A DNA stretch of 64,000 nucleotides from Craterostigma plantagineum (Eukaryota > Streptophyta > Magnoliopsida > Lamiales > Linderniaceae). Numbering within the stretch: position 1 is the first letter of the stretch; the number at the start of each line of letters is the position of its first letter. The stretch spans positions 16,634,001 to 16,698,000 of the forward strand of contig JAPQWV010000018.1 in the NCBI GenBank assembly GCA_027422505.1, given 5' to 3'. Shown piece after piece: positions 1 through 9,624 of the stretch. The notes beneath the pieces are model-generated. The model did no database searches and was not told where the DNA came from. It saw only the letters and a program-made list of their open reading frames with translations. The position numbers and the translations under genes were made by a program.

Positions 1-1011
1 GACACGATCGAATAGTTCGTGTGGGGCCCCAACATCGAAAACGCTGTCCCTAAAGTACGGTCCCTCCAGCTCGAAGGCTGACGGCACTATCAATCCTTGT
101 ACATGGGACCTGTCAGCGTGTGATGCGACGGACTTAAAAGTTGGGCATCCCTTGCGACTCCAATTTTTCGTCACCCACCTGAGCATGCGTGGCGTGTAAT
201 CTTCTTCTTTGCGATCCGCCAACTCGTCTGCAACGCCCGGTATGCACTCGTATGCCATTATCTGAATTCATAACGCAAATAATATTAGCAATCATGTCAA
301 AACAAGGTATGGCAAAACTTAATTATAAATCACCTGAAGTGGCTGCACGAACCCACTTATCAGCCAATCCCGTTTGATCTCAACTAGATTTCTTTTAACG
401 GAGCGTATGACATCCCTGAAAGCCACGCTGCCCCAAGGGTACTGTGAGAAAGCAAACAGGTCTTCAGCGAGATGGAGGACCCAAGGACTCACGACGGTGT
501 CCTTCTTTGACTTTCGGGCCAACAACACCGCGGTGGCGAAGTAGACGTTCGCCAACTTCAGCTTCTCGTCGTCCCTACGTTCTTCGTCGCCAGACAAACC
601 CTCCAACGCAATCTTGACGTGAGACAAGCGAATTTGGGCTCTACCGCCAAAATGTCTCCTCGCGAATGCTTCGTCTTCGTTCACCGCCGGTATCGCGGCT
701 TCGAACTTGAGCCCGGTGATTAGCCAGTAATTTGAAAATCGGAGTGGCCTTTTGCCAATAACCATCCAGAGCTCTTCACGGTTGTGCATCGTGGTCTGCC
801 TTGCGATGAGGTACCACAACAACTGAAGCGAAAGCTTAAAATCCGGCTCGGCCATAACAAGGCGGCCGAACGGACTCGAGGCACAAAAAAACTGAAACTC
901 ATCCTGGTTAAGACACCGTCTTATCAACTCGCTGGCGTCGCTGTATAATGAGCTCACCGCAGGACGGCAATCAGGAACTTCGTCCACTGTGTCGAACTGC
1001 TTCTTCATCAC
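1..1011 (-). CDS. DUF1985-domain protein of a Mutator-like element, 3' part beyond the window
   Basis: Exon 1 is 334-1011 (226 codons from an ATG preceded by non-coding sequence) and ends at CAG|GTGATT. The intron is 262-333. Exon 2 starts at 261 after TTCAG and stays open to base 1, so the gene runs off the window. Exon 1 contains FGRLVMAEPDFKLSLQLLWY and GKRPLRFSNYWLITGL, the pattern I associate with DUF1985. Proteins of this kind are known from plant Mutator-like elements that also carry a Ulp1-like cysteine protease domain (Kaonashi/KI-MULE type). The protease part would lie outside the window. Exon 2 opens with MAYECIPG, which recurs as AYECIPG in a remnant near 39260. No stop or frameshift is seen, so it may be expressed, but it is better read as element-encoded than as a host gene. 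Confidence 0.6.
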
Positions 1012-1059
1012 AACCTAATTTATACGTAAAACACATTGTAGCCAATTACTTGGTATGAA

Positions 1060-1380
1060 TATTGACAGGGGACCTGTGTGAATTTACACGAAACCTGTGC
1101 GAATTTTAACGGGACCCGCCCACGAGATGATGGTCCAGACATGGGTCCCCTGCGAATAAGCGTGGGTCCCCTGCTCGTAGCGCACGAGTCCCGTGTTGTT
1201 CTTCGCAGGCGCAAGGTCACGGGACCCACGCTATGCAGTGGACCCGTGCTGTGACCATCATCGGGACCATCATCTTATGGGCGGGTGCCGTGAAAATACG
1301 CATTACTTCTAAGCAAGGTCCTATGCTTGCAATCACGGTCCTATGCTTGCAATCATGGTCCTATGCTTGCAAGCACGGGT
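1060..1380. repeat. GGGACC-type repeat array with a 3 x 20-bp tandem repeat
   Basis: The upstream side of the DUF1985 gene is full of short degenerate units built on GGGACC/GGTCCC. It ends in three adjacent 20-bp units at 1321-1340, 1341-1360 and 1361-1380 (CTATGCTTGCAATCACGGTC and variants). The array resembles the one at 2385-2770. Such arrays are common in subterminal regions of plant DNA transposons; that role is an inference. Confidence 0.6.
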
Positions 1381-1870
1381 CCGATTTTGAAAATTAGGGT
1401 TCGATCCGTTAAATTGAAGACGAAGAGTAGAACAAATACCTTCACTCTCTGGGTGTTCCCGCTGATTGCCATTGTAGATTGAGGTTCGGATTTGGGTTTT
1501 ACTTGCAGAGAAACGATTTGCAAAACGTTTGGTGTGCAGGAGAAAAGACAATTGAATTGAATTGAAAGTTAAAGTGGTGGTTGCTTTTTTTCTTTTACTG
1601 TTATATCACGGGTTCGTTGTTTGCCAATCGCTACAGTAAAACCTGTAAATTCTTTTATACCCCTTTATGTTTATTACATAACTAACCTAATTAAATACAG
1701 CTATCTATATATTTTTAAACCTAATTATATATTATAAAATATAGTTCATTCAATTTAAAATACAATTAAAATATATATCAGGTTCATAATATATAATGCT
1801 TCAAATTAAACATAAATACTTAGATTCACGTACAATACAATAGCATAAAATTATTAAATAATTTACTATT
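1381..1870. other. AT-rich interval without a recognised gene
   Basis: No open frame with a recognisable product. From about 1560 there is a T-rich stretch and then strongly AT-rich sequence up to the DEK_C gene. GTGGTGGTTG followed by a T-rich run near 1574 resembles sequence near 47697 close to the end of the second DUF1985-bearing element, so an element end may lie here, but I cannot place it. Confidence 0.3.
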
Positions 1871-2251
1871 CTACCCTTCTCGCCCTTCTCCAACCGGAGC
1901 TTGGTCGACATCCTCCTTCACGGCGTCGTTTCGGACAACCTCGATCCAACCTGGGCCTACCATCACTTCGCTCTCAGCCTCGTCGTCTTCGTTTCGGACA
2001 GCCTCGGGTGCTTGTCCTTCGATCACTTCGCTCATAACATCGCAGATGCCGTCGCCGTCGAGTTCGATAGGAGGGTCGTCGCCGTTTAAGAATCTGTCGA
2101 TCTCAAACACGATGAACTGTCTCCTTTGGGAGAGGTCGACGCCGAGGTCGGCCTCTAGACGGCGGCGGACGGCGCCGACCGTGGTAGTCCGGGGGTCCGA
2201 GTTACGGACGATTTCCTGGAGGCGGGCGACGATTTGGGCGTCCGTCAGCAT
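1871..2251 (-). CDS. small DEK_C-domain protein (126 aa)
   Basis: A single uninterrupted frame starting MLTDAQIVARLQEIVRNSDP. Residues about 3-56 (ARLQEIVRNSDPRTTTVGAVR, then RRLEADLGVDLSQRRQFI, EIDRFL) match the DEK C-terminal domain, a small helical DNA-binding fold found in DEK chromatin proteins and in plant SWIB proteins. The remainder is acidic (EDDEAESE) and low in complexity. Usual family members carry further domains, so this is a minimal protein or a captured fragment. It lies between two GGGACC-rich arrays and is GC-rich in an AT-rich setting, which suggests it travels with the surrounding element. No intron is evident. Confidence 0.5.
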   Translation of the reverse strand: MLTDAQIVARLQEIVRNSDPRTTTVGAVRRRLEADLGVDLSQRRQFIVFEIDRFLNGDDPPIELDGDGICDVMSEVIEGQAPEAVRNEDDEAESEVMVGPGWIEVVRNDAVKEDVDQAPVGEGREG

Positions 2252-2384
2252 TCTTGGTCGATTTGTTTCTGGGATTATTAAAAATGTTATTTTCGGATGA
2301 TGTGTGTTTTTATAATGTAGACATAATTAATTGAAGCCCTACAGCTTGCAAAACCGTAAGACCTTTCGAAAACCCTAACATATA

Positions 2385-2770
2385 TCACGGGACCCAGGCT
2401 CTAGTTAACGGGACCCAAGCTCTAATGCGCGGGACCAAAGCTCTTGTGCACGAGACCCAAGATCTAGTGTATGGGGGCATGGGACCTATCAATAAGAAGC
2501 GATTATGCGCGGGTCCCCAGTTTTTGCGCGCAGGTCCCCTGAATTTATGTGCAGGTCCCAAGATCTAATGCGCCGGCACTAATGTGCGGGAACCATGCAC
2601 TGATGGTATAGAGGTCCCATGAATTTATGCGCGGGTCCAATGAATTTATGCGCGGGTCTCATGAATTTATGTGCGGGTCCCGTATATTTATGTGCGGGAC
2701 TCATTCTTCTATCTAGGGTCCCGTGATCTAACGCGCGGGTTGCCTACTTTCAAGCAGGGTCCCCTGACCA
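2385..2770. repeat. degenerate tandem array of about 20-bp GCGGGTCCC-ATGAATTTATG units
   Basis: Repeated variants of GCGGGTCCCATGAATTTATG and GGGACCCAAGCTCTA occur about every 18-25 bp. The array faces the one at 1060-1380 across the DEK_C gene. The function is unknown; subterminal transposase-binding repeats are one explanation. From 2771 to about 3145 I see no gene or clear element, only a GAAGAAG-rich patch near 3063. Confidence 0.6.
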
Positions 2771-3145
2771 ACTGGACGTTTTAAAAAGCGAAAATTGAAC
2801 ATGTTCGGCTGTCCAAACCGGAATTTCGAAGCTGGGAGAACCCATTTACTTCGAAGCAGGGTTTAGGACTGAGAGTTACAAATTTAGATGGTTATATTCA
2901 AAATACGACCAGGAAAAATACTTACATACAGTGAGGCGTCAGGTTCCAATTCTTTCACTGAGGACTTTCGAGTGTTCCTTCGCCTGTGAAGAAGCTGATA
3001 TGAAGTCGGGTCGACTGCCTTGTAGAAGCAGAAGAAATTGTAGGTGATTTCTCTTAAGGACGAGGACGAAGAAGAAGAAGAATAATTGGGTGAGGTGGAA
3101 TGAATGCTTTCTGCTGCAAAATGGACGTGCAGCTTTTAATTCATT

Positions 3146-3917
3146 TAGACAATTATATCATGTACTTTCAGACTGTGGATGAAACCATCCTAAATGATTG
3201 AAAATACCAATTGCAACTATGCACCTGATTCATGCCACCAGCTAAACGAGAACTCATCAGGTGCTTCAATTCAATCAAATTGAATGGTTGTGGAGGAATC
3301 ATTTGAATCACCTCAAATGACAATCTTACGATTTCCCCTAACTTGTGTTGATCGAAGACTATCCAAAGGTTACCTAATGCATTACAAATCCACCGTCATA
3401 AGTAATCGTAAAAGTTGAATGCTTCAATATAATTAAAACAATTGAGATATGCAACTTACCGTTTAAAATCTCATAAACCTTCTTAGCGTTTTCACCAAAT
3501 GGCTTAGCGAAATTGAAGATTTCCCTAAAAACTCCGTAAATATTGTAATCATTTAAATTACCGACACATAATCTCGGAATAACATGCAACCTCGACAAAT
3601 GTATTCGGATCAAGAACGACAATGCTTTAAATATTTTGAAGTAGTCAACTTTTACGATTACTTACGACGGTGGATTGGTAATGCATTAGGTAACCTTTGG
3701 ATAAGCTTCGAACCACACAAGTTAATGGATATCGTAAGAATGACATTTGAGGTGATTCAAATAATTCCTCCACAACCATTCAATTTAATTGAATTGAAGC
3801 ACATGATGAGTTCTCGTTTAGCTAGTGGTATGAATTAGTTGCATAGTTGCAGTTGGTATTTTCAATCATTTAAGATGGTTTCATCTACACTCTGAAAGTA
3901 CATGATATACTTGTCTA
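3146..3917. repeat. foldback: about 300-bp inverted arms around a loop of about 170 bp
   Basis: The left arm (3146 to about 3446) is the near reverse complement of the right arm (about 3618-3917). For example TCATGTACTTTCAG at 3160 mirrors CTGAAAGTACATGA at 3891, and both arms contain the same exon around 3225-3373 (-) and 3690-3838 (+). Mismatches are scattered through the arms, so the duplication is not recent. The arms and loop derive from a DEDDh exonuclease gene. A transcript crossing this region would fold into a long hairpin. Confidence 0.75.
3225..3650 (-). pseudogene. NEN-like DEDDh exonuclease fragment, minus-strand copy
   Basis: Reading leftward, VILDPNTFVEVACYSEI (around 3630-3570, in another frame) is followed by FREIFNFAKPFGENAKKVYE and ILNG, ending at a GT donor at 3459. 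A second exon, 3225-3373, lies between ATTAG and GTGCAT and reads NLWIVFDQHKLGEIVRLSFE, then PPQPFNLIELKHLMSSRLA. The order matches the plant RNase T-like exonuclease domain (NEN family): an 'ILEFG..' strand, 'VYDILHG', then 'IWAGHN..' and 'PPEP..IDSL'. Frameshifts split the first exon and the first catalytic acidic pair is not visible. The family assignment rests on motif order remembered from the family. Confidence 0.4.
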
Positions 3918-5133
3918 TCCATACATATTGTTGCTCAGGCAAGAGAATTTTTTAGACTTGGAGCACCTCACAGAAAGTAAAAGAAAGTATTATTTCTTCT
4001 AATGTCATATCCTTTTTAGATTTAACATGTAGATTCTTTAGGTTTGTTAACTTTTTCCAATGACTTCAGGTGTTTGGAGCTTGCTCGAATGAATATTGAA
4101 CTATTCAAAATTTTGGCTACTATGGAGCATTTGCAGGTTTTTATTGAATCTGTTTTTTTGCCATTCTTTTCGTGGTATTTTGTTTCGATTACTATATAAT
4201 AAATCTTGATTTTCCTCATCTATTTATCTAAAGTTTATAACTGATTATCGATATTTAAATAAAAAGATTACGATTGATTTTCTTATTGTTTTATCCTTTT
4301 TTATATGATAGAAAGATGGACATTTATGCATTGCCAAAGGGAGAATTTTAGTTTATCCGAAACCTGCCAATGATAGTAGTCATGTTTTTACAAGTGAAAC
4401 GTTGCATCAAATTGAGAGATTTAAAGAAGTCTCTGAGGATGTCTTCGACTTGAAGGGCATATATTCCATTGAGCCTCTATGTTGCAAACGTTTGGACGCA
4501 AAAATGAAATCTTGGGGATGAAGGATAGTCGCCCGTTGCGACTTAAAATAAAAAAAACGTGTCTGTCAAGATAAGCTGGAAAGTCATAGTTCGCATTATG
4601 CATTAGCATATGATACGTGGTTCCATTGAAATTTCTTAGACTTATTGAAGAGATTGTCTTTGATCGTCAACTTATTACCGATTGTAGTTCTAGGTGGTTG
4701 GGAACAATGATGGGTCCAATATGCAAGTCAGGTGGCAAGTTTTGTTGTTTAAGTATTAGTTTAAGTTTAATGTTCGAAATCCATCTATATACACTGACTG
4801 ATTGTTAGTTACATATATTATGTATCGCTTTTAAATGTTTCAGGATTATTACGCCCTGTGGAAGCATCGACTATAATGTATGTGGGCACTACTAAACAAT
4901 GGAGCTGTGGAATCATAAAGATTATATGAAAAAGACTTAATATTCAGAAGGGAAAAATAAAAGACAGAAGAAATAGTCTATGCCTCGAAGTATGAAGAAG
5001 GATATCGCAAATCATTTAGGAGTTGAAGTTTCAACAGACTTGTAAATGCGGAATTTATCAAAAGATAAAGACTTTTGCTAGGCATGCGAAGGGCAAGACT
5101 CGGAAGAGATTAATGAAATCTTAATAGAAGATG
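3690..5133 (+). pseudogene. NEN-like DEDDh exonuclease relic, plus-strand copy
   Basis: Exon-like pieces in family order: 3690-3838 (NLWISFEPHKLMDIVRMTFE, PPQPFNLIELKHMMSSRLAS), about 3938-3976 (FFRLGAPHR), about 4079-4137 (LARMNIELFKILATMEHLQ before GT), and about 4315-4530 (AKGRILVYPKPANDSSHVFT, FKEVSEDVFDLKGIYS). The first three correspond to 'IWAGHN..', 'YFGLGxQTHR' and 'SLDDVRMNFEVLKYC' of plant NEN exonucleases, with the acidic residues of the last motif lost. Later pieces (4617-4740, 4980-5130) are coding-like but not recognised. Stops and frameshifts occur. A MITE is inserted at 5142. Confidence 0.4.
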
Positions 5134-5141
5134 CTTTTGAT

Positions 5142-6364
5142 TAGGGATGGCAATGGGCCGGGTCCAGACCCGGACCCGCTTCGGACCCGCCCCTAATGGG
5201 CCGGGTATTTTTAAAATAATCGGGTATGGGGCGGGTTATGGATTTTTATTCTTATACCCGGCCGGGTCTGGGGTGGGTCGCGGGTCTAGTCCACCCCGGC
5301 CCGAAACCCCCCGGGACCCGACCCGCATTAAATATTAATTTAATTTTTATATTATATATTTCATGTATACAATAATACAAACTAGGTTTTGTGGCTTTCT
5401 TCAACAGCCGTTCTAATCTCTTCATCACTTCAACAGCCACACCACACCACCACCATCATCAGCGGCGTCACCATCAGCCGGCCCACCAGCAGCGACACCA
5501 TCGGCGCCCCCCACCAGCTGCGACACCATTGGCACGTCAGCTGCGACACAGCCGCCCCCCACGTCAGCTGCGACACAGCCGGCCACCACCAACACTCACC
5601 TGCGACACCATCAGCCCCAACCATCTTCCACATCTGCGACACCATCAGCCCCAACACTCACCTGTGACACAACCACCGGCGACACCACCAGCCACATCAC
5701 ATCATCGGACCAACTCAAGTAAGCAATTTGGGACAATTAAGCACGTTTTAGACATAATCTGCTTTTTTAGATAATCTTTGGAATCGTGCTTTTTTTTCAT
5801 CCTCTTCTTCGATTTGTGTTTTTTTCATCCTGATCTGCTTCGACGTTTGGGTAATCCCTAATTTTATAGATATATGTTAATTCTTCACGGGTTTTTCATT
5901 TACAAAATAAATTTGTCATTTCTTCTATAGATGGAAGCTGAAGGAGGAGATAATTCTCAATCTCAACCATCGGTTAATCTACCTGATAGTGTTCATGCCC
6001 TTGAAAGCAATTCAGTGACGAATATTGGATGAAGATGATATTGAAGAAGAAAGTGCTACTTAGACTACGGTCTAGTTTGTTTTGATTTTAATTGATGAGT
6101 AATTTTGTCTATCACTTAGTTTTTATTATGTATTTGAATTGGGAAAAAATTTGATGTTTGAAAATTAAAGAACTGGTCTCAATCAAAAATATTATATTTA
6201 GGCGGGTCTGGCGGGTCTGATCTGTTTATTACGGGTCTCGGGGCGGGGCGGGGCGGGTTTTCCACGAGCCGGGTTGGGCCGGGTAACGGATCCAGTAAAA
6301 ATTAAATGGGGCGGGTCCCGGGTCTTGCCAAACCCGGTTCAGACCCGACCCATTGGCATCCCTA
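5142..6364. mobile_element. hAT-like MITE, 1,223 bp, exact 8-bp TSD
   Basis: The ends are TAGGGATGGCAATGGG on the left and the complement of TAGGGATGCCAATGGG on the right. CTTTTGAT is present on both sides (5134-5141 and 6365-6372), the 8-bp duplication expected of hAT transposons. Both subterminal zones are dense in CGGGTC/GACCCG units. The interior holds CACCA-rich low-complexity sequence (5430-5690) with the long open frame expected of such composition; I do not call it a gene. Confidence 0.85.
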
Positions 6365-6372
6365 CTTTTGAT

Positions 6373-6667
6373 AATATCAGAAACAACATATTGAAGAAAG
6401 CTGAAGCTAAGTCCAAAAAGTAGTGGAGAGCATTATGAACCAAGCGCTAAGTGCCGACAAGACTTTAATAAAGTTGACAAGAAAACAAGACGATCAATAA
6501 AGTTGGAAGAAGGGAAACAGCTGCGAAGAAATCTTCGCCCTCTCAATTATTGTACTTAACTTTTTTAACTTTAAATATGAGGATACTTTAAACGTTATCG
6601 GCGTGTTCGGTTTGAACTGTACTCTCTCTCTCTCTTCTCTTGTTTCTCTCCTGTACTGTAAAATATT
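6373..6667. other. unassigned sequence between MITE and gene X copy A
   Basis: About 100 bp continue the coding-like sequence interrupted by the MITE (NIRNNILKKAEAKSKK in frame after the TSD). The rest has a CT-rich run near 6623-6640 and nothing I recognise. Confidence 0.3.
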
Positions 6668-7263
6668 TGCACCGCCGCGGACCATCTTTGAGGCTTCATT
6701 AACAGTATCAACCACCGTCGGTTTAAAGTACAAATCATTAATTATTGGGCAAGAAATTTATTAACTATTGGGCCGTATAAATATTAAATGGGCTTCATAT
6801 AATTTGGGAATTTCTTTGTTTAATGAACCCGACTAGCTGGTCGATTCAGTCTTCGCACATTTACCTCCACGGACACCCTTCTTCTCCGTCTTCGCAGCAC
6901 TAAACGATTCATATCCTCTCAAATCGATGGCATCTTTCTCTTATCAGCATATGAATCTGCGTGATATGGGTGATATAGATGAATTTGAATTGTTCATGCG
7001 CGAAAAATTACGTAGCTCCGAAAATTTCTACATCTCAGGGTAAGAGATAAAAATCATTTTTAATCTCTATTTTAATGTCAATGACTCGATTTACGTTCCA
7101 ATGAATTCGAATTTCAGAGAAACAATGGCGAAGGATGATGTTGAAGCCTACGCTAAATTTGATGGGGTAAAAACCTTTTTGTAAATATTATCCTAATGCT
7201 GACAAAGGGTACAAAGGCGCTGAAGAGAAGCTAATTTCGGGGTAATTGATGATAATATTCATG
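6668..7263 (+). pseudogene. gene X, copy A (truncated)
   Basis: It is parallel to the intact-looking copy at 59657. The promoter block ACCATCTTTGAGGCTTC (6679-6695), the ATTGGGC segments and the 5' leader are shared. Exon 1 is 6927-7039 (MASFSYQHMNLRDMGDIDEF..., donor GG|GTAAG) and exon 2 starts at 7118. In exon 2 an extra base and substitutions after FDGVK create an early stop (TTTTTGTAA), and the WY pair seen in the other copy is lost. Similarity to the other copy stops at about 7263, where exonuclease-derived sequence begins. Confidence 0.75.
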
Positions 7264-7264
7264 G

Positions 7265-7985
7265 TATATAACATAGAAAAGGAAATTTATTGCAATAAAA
7301 TAACTATAGTGTAATGATAAAAGGGGAAACTTACCACATCTTTAGATGCTAGCAATGTTTTATAACATCAAAAGTTAGGCGTGCATCATCCAAAGCTCTG
7401 AAAGGACAAATACTCGGTTTACTTAGGATAATGCTTTGATTAGTTTGCAACCACTCATATCATTCAAGAGCCTTTAAACATAGTAGTTATCGAGAAAAAA
7501 TAATAAAATAATATACTTGAAAACAAAAATATACTTAACTATGAGTTTGGGGACTGAACCCAAATATTTTGCAGAAATTTGGTAACTGAAATAAAACGAC
7601 AAAGAAAGATTGCGGACACTCCCGTAAAGAAATAATATATTGTGAGGAGATTGACTTTTAAATAAATATCCTCTTTATTCTTAGAACTTGGTTACGTTTG
7701 AAAGTTCATATTGAACAGACTATAATAACATAGAATCGGGGAGTATCAATACAAATAAGAGAAATAAGTCTTACCTTCCGCCGTTGGGTTTTGATTTAAA
7801 TTTATTTGTTATATGCATCGCATCGAGTTTTTATTATTCTCTGGAAGTTCCCCAAAAGCGTTTCCCTAATGCTTTATATCAAATTCTGAGTTAAAAGTTA
7901 TCAATGTATTCCCTTTCAAATAAATAATAGTTATTATAATATAATATTACCCAAGCATCATTTTGACAATGTTACACACACATAT
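7265..7985 (-). pseudogene. NEN-like exonuclease fragment, second copy of 51843-52510
   Basis: The block is collinear and clearly similar to 51843-52510, with small indels. On the minus strand a TTTCAG acceptor near 7407 is followed by ALDDARLTFDVIKHC, which corresponds to the final DEDDh motif of plant NEN exonucleases, and then a stop. Upstream on that strand a degenerate equivalent of 'YFGL..THR' is expected around 7540-7570. The rest reads as intron. No complete gene is present. Confidence 0.4.
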
Positions 7986-8029
7986 AACTACCTACAGCAG
8001 CTATCTAATCCCACGACCATACATTTGTT

Positions 8030-9560
8030 AAGAGTTAGATCACTCAATCCCATTGTGACACAGGTGCTCCAAAAACTGCTTGTCCCTGTTCGACTTAAAT
8101 GTTTTGCAATAGTACCACAGTCTCCATCTCATATCCCTGTAAATTGCCACAACGACCGCAAAGGGAGTCGAGGCTTCATTTCCATCCGAGTGAACCCTTC
8201 GATTTCTTTCCCTCCATATATGGTAAATGATCACAACAATACAAGCAACTTGATTTTTATCCCTGGTGCACTTCTTGCGAGATAATTTCTGAAGCCAATA
8301 GCTCCAATTCGCCATAAAGAGAGTCTCCACCTGTTTGCTAAAAGGGGAAGCAAAAAATAAATGATCTATAGATTCATCCACACCACAACAGAGTCTACAG
8401 AGAGGGTTGAGCACTGTTATCCTCCACAATTTCATCCTCTCAAAGGTTAGCAGTTTCTTCCATAGCACCAACCACGAAATAATACTATGCTTAGGTATGT
8501 TCTATCTATTCCATACCACAGTACCGAGACTCCAACTTCGTCGCTCCCTTTTCAACCACAAATACCCTGAATTCACATTATATACTCCATTGCTCGAAGG
8601 TTCCCACCTTCTAAGTCTATACCCATCTCTGAATACGATTAAGCTTTCTCCAGAACCAACAACAGTCCAAAGGTGGTTGTGGTCCCAAAACTCTGATTCC
8701 TTGAGGTAAATTCCACTCACCCACCTCACCCGAAGCTTGTCAGCTTTCGAGGCTAGGTCCCATATTTGTATCCTAACCAATGCATTATTCCAAATCAGGC
8801 TGTTTTTAATGTTAAGCCCACCTGTTGATTGAGAATCACATACTTGGTCCCAATTGACAAGCCTTGTGTATGAGCCACCAATGCTCCCCTTCCATAGAAA
8901 CTCCCTACAAAGTTGGTCTATCCTATTCATGACTGATTTAGGCAATAGAAAAAGGTCCTCCCCCAATAACCATGACATGCTAGGAGCACCGAGTTAATAA
9001 GACATATTCTCCCCTCGTATGATAGATGTCTCGACGCACAATTCCTTATCCTCGCAGTAATCTTATCAACCAGAGACTGACAAGTAGCTTTAGTCCATTT
9101 GGTAGGAGAGATAGGAACCCCGAGATACTTCAATGGAAACTCCCCCTTTTGGAAACCTGCTACTTGTTGCAACTCATCTGCAGTTTTTAGAGATACGCCA
9201 ACACAAAAGATATTCGATTTGTTAGGGTTAGCAGATAAACCAGATACATCAGAAAAATGGTCAAGCACCCTTTTAAAGACAACAGCCCCATGTGTACCCT
9301 TACAAAATACTAAATAGATCATCTGCAAAGCATAGATTAATCACTTTGAGGTCCTTGAACTGTGGGCGGAAAGGAAAGTCTTTGTGCAATGATTCCAACT
9401 GAAACTTCCTTGAGAGATACTCCATAGCAATGACAAACAATAGGGGTGATAATGGATCACCTTGCGTAAGCCCTCTTTTCCCTTTAAACAGAGTCCCAAC
9501 TGCCCATTAAGAGATATGAAAAAGGACGTGGTTGTAATACATTCCATGAGGCAATTTATA
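8030..9560 (-). mobile_element. 5'-truncated L1-type LINE
   Basis: Minus-strand pieces in order: the end of the reverse transcriptase (9341-9547: SLNGQLG, GKEGLR), then CKGTHGAVV... with LKYLGVP (8927-9328), a connecting region (8502-8978, PKSVMNRIDQLCREFLWKGS), and the C-terminal zinc-binding domain (8040-8471, CRLCCGVDESIDHLFF). Frameshifts separate them. The endonuclease, ORF1 and most of the RT are absent, as usual for LINEs truncated at the 5' end. No clear poly-T marks the 3' end near 8000. It resembles the fuller LINE at 41015-45811 in domain order. Confidence 0.75.
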
Positions 9561-9624
9561 AATTTAGGAGGGAATTTTATGCTTCACCAACCAGCAATCA
9601 AGGAATTTCCATGATATCATATTC

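Noticed and set aside
2385..2770. Possible CRISPR-like array because of regular short repeats
   Set aside because: Units are degenerate, spacers are not unique, and the context is a plant nuclear genome; it is an ordinary degenerate tandem repeat.
5389..5774. Long open frames (92 and 127 codons) rich in His, Pro and Thr
   Set aside because: They result from CACCA/CGACACC low-complexity sequence inside a MITE; no start context, no domain, and both strands are open.
7320..7420. Possible tRNA or small RNA gene in the conserved block shared with 51900-51990
   Set aside because: No cloverleaf or box motifs; the conserved part is explained by an exonuclease exon.
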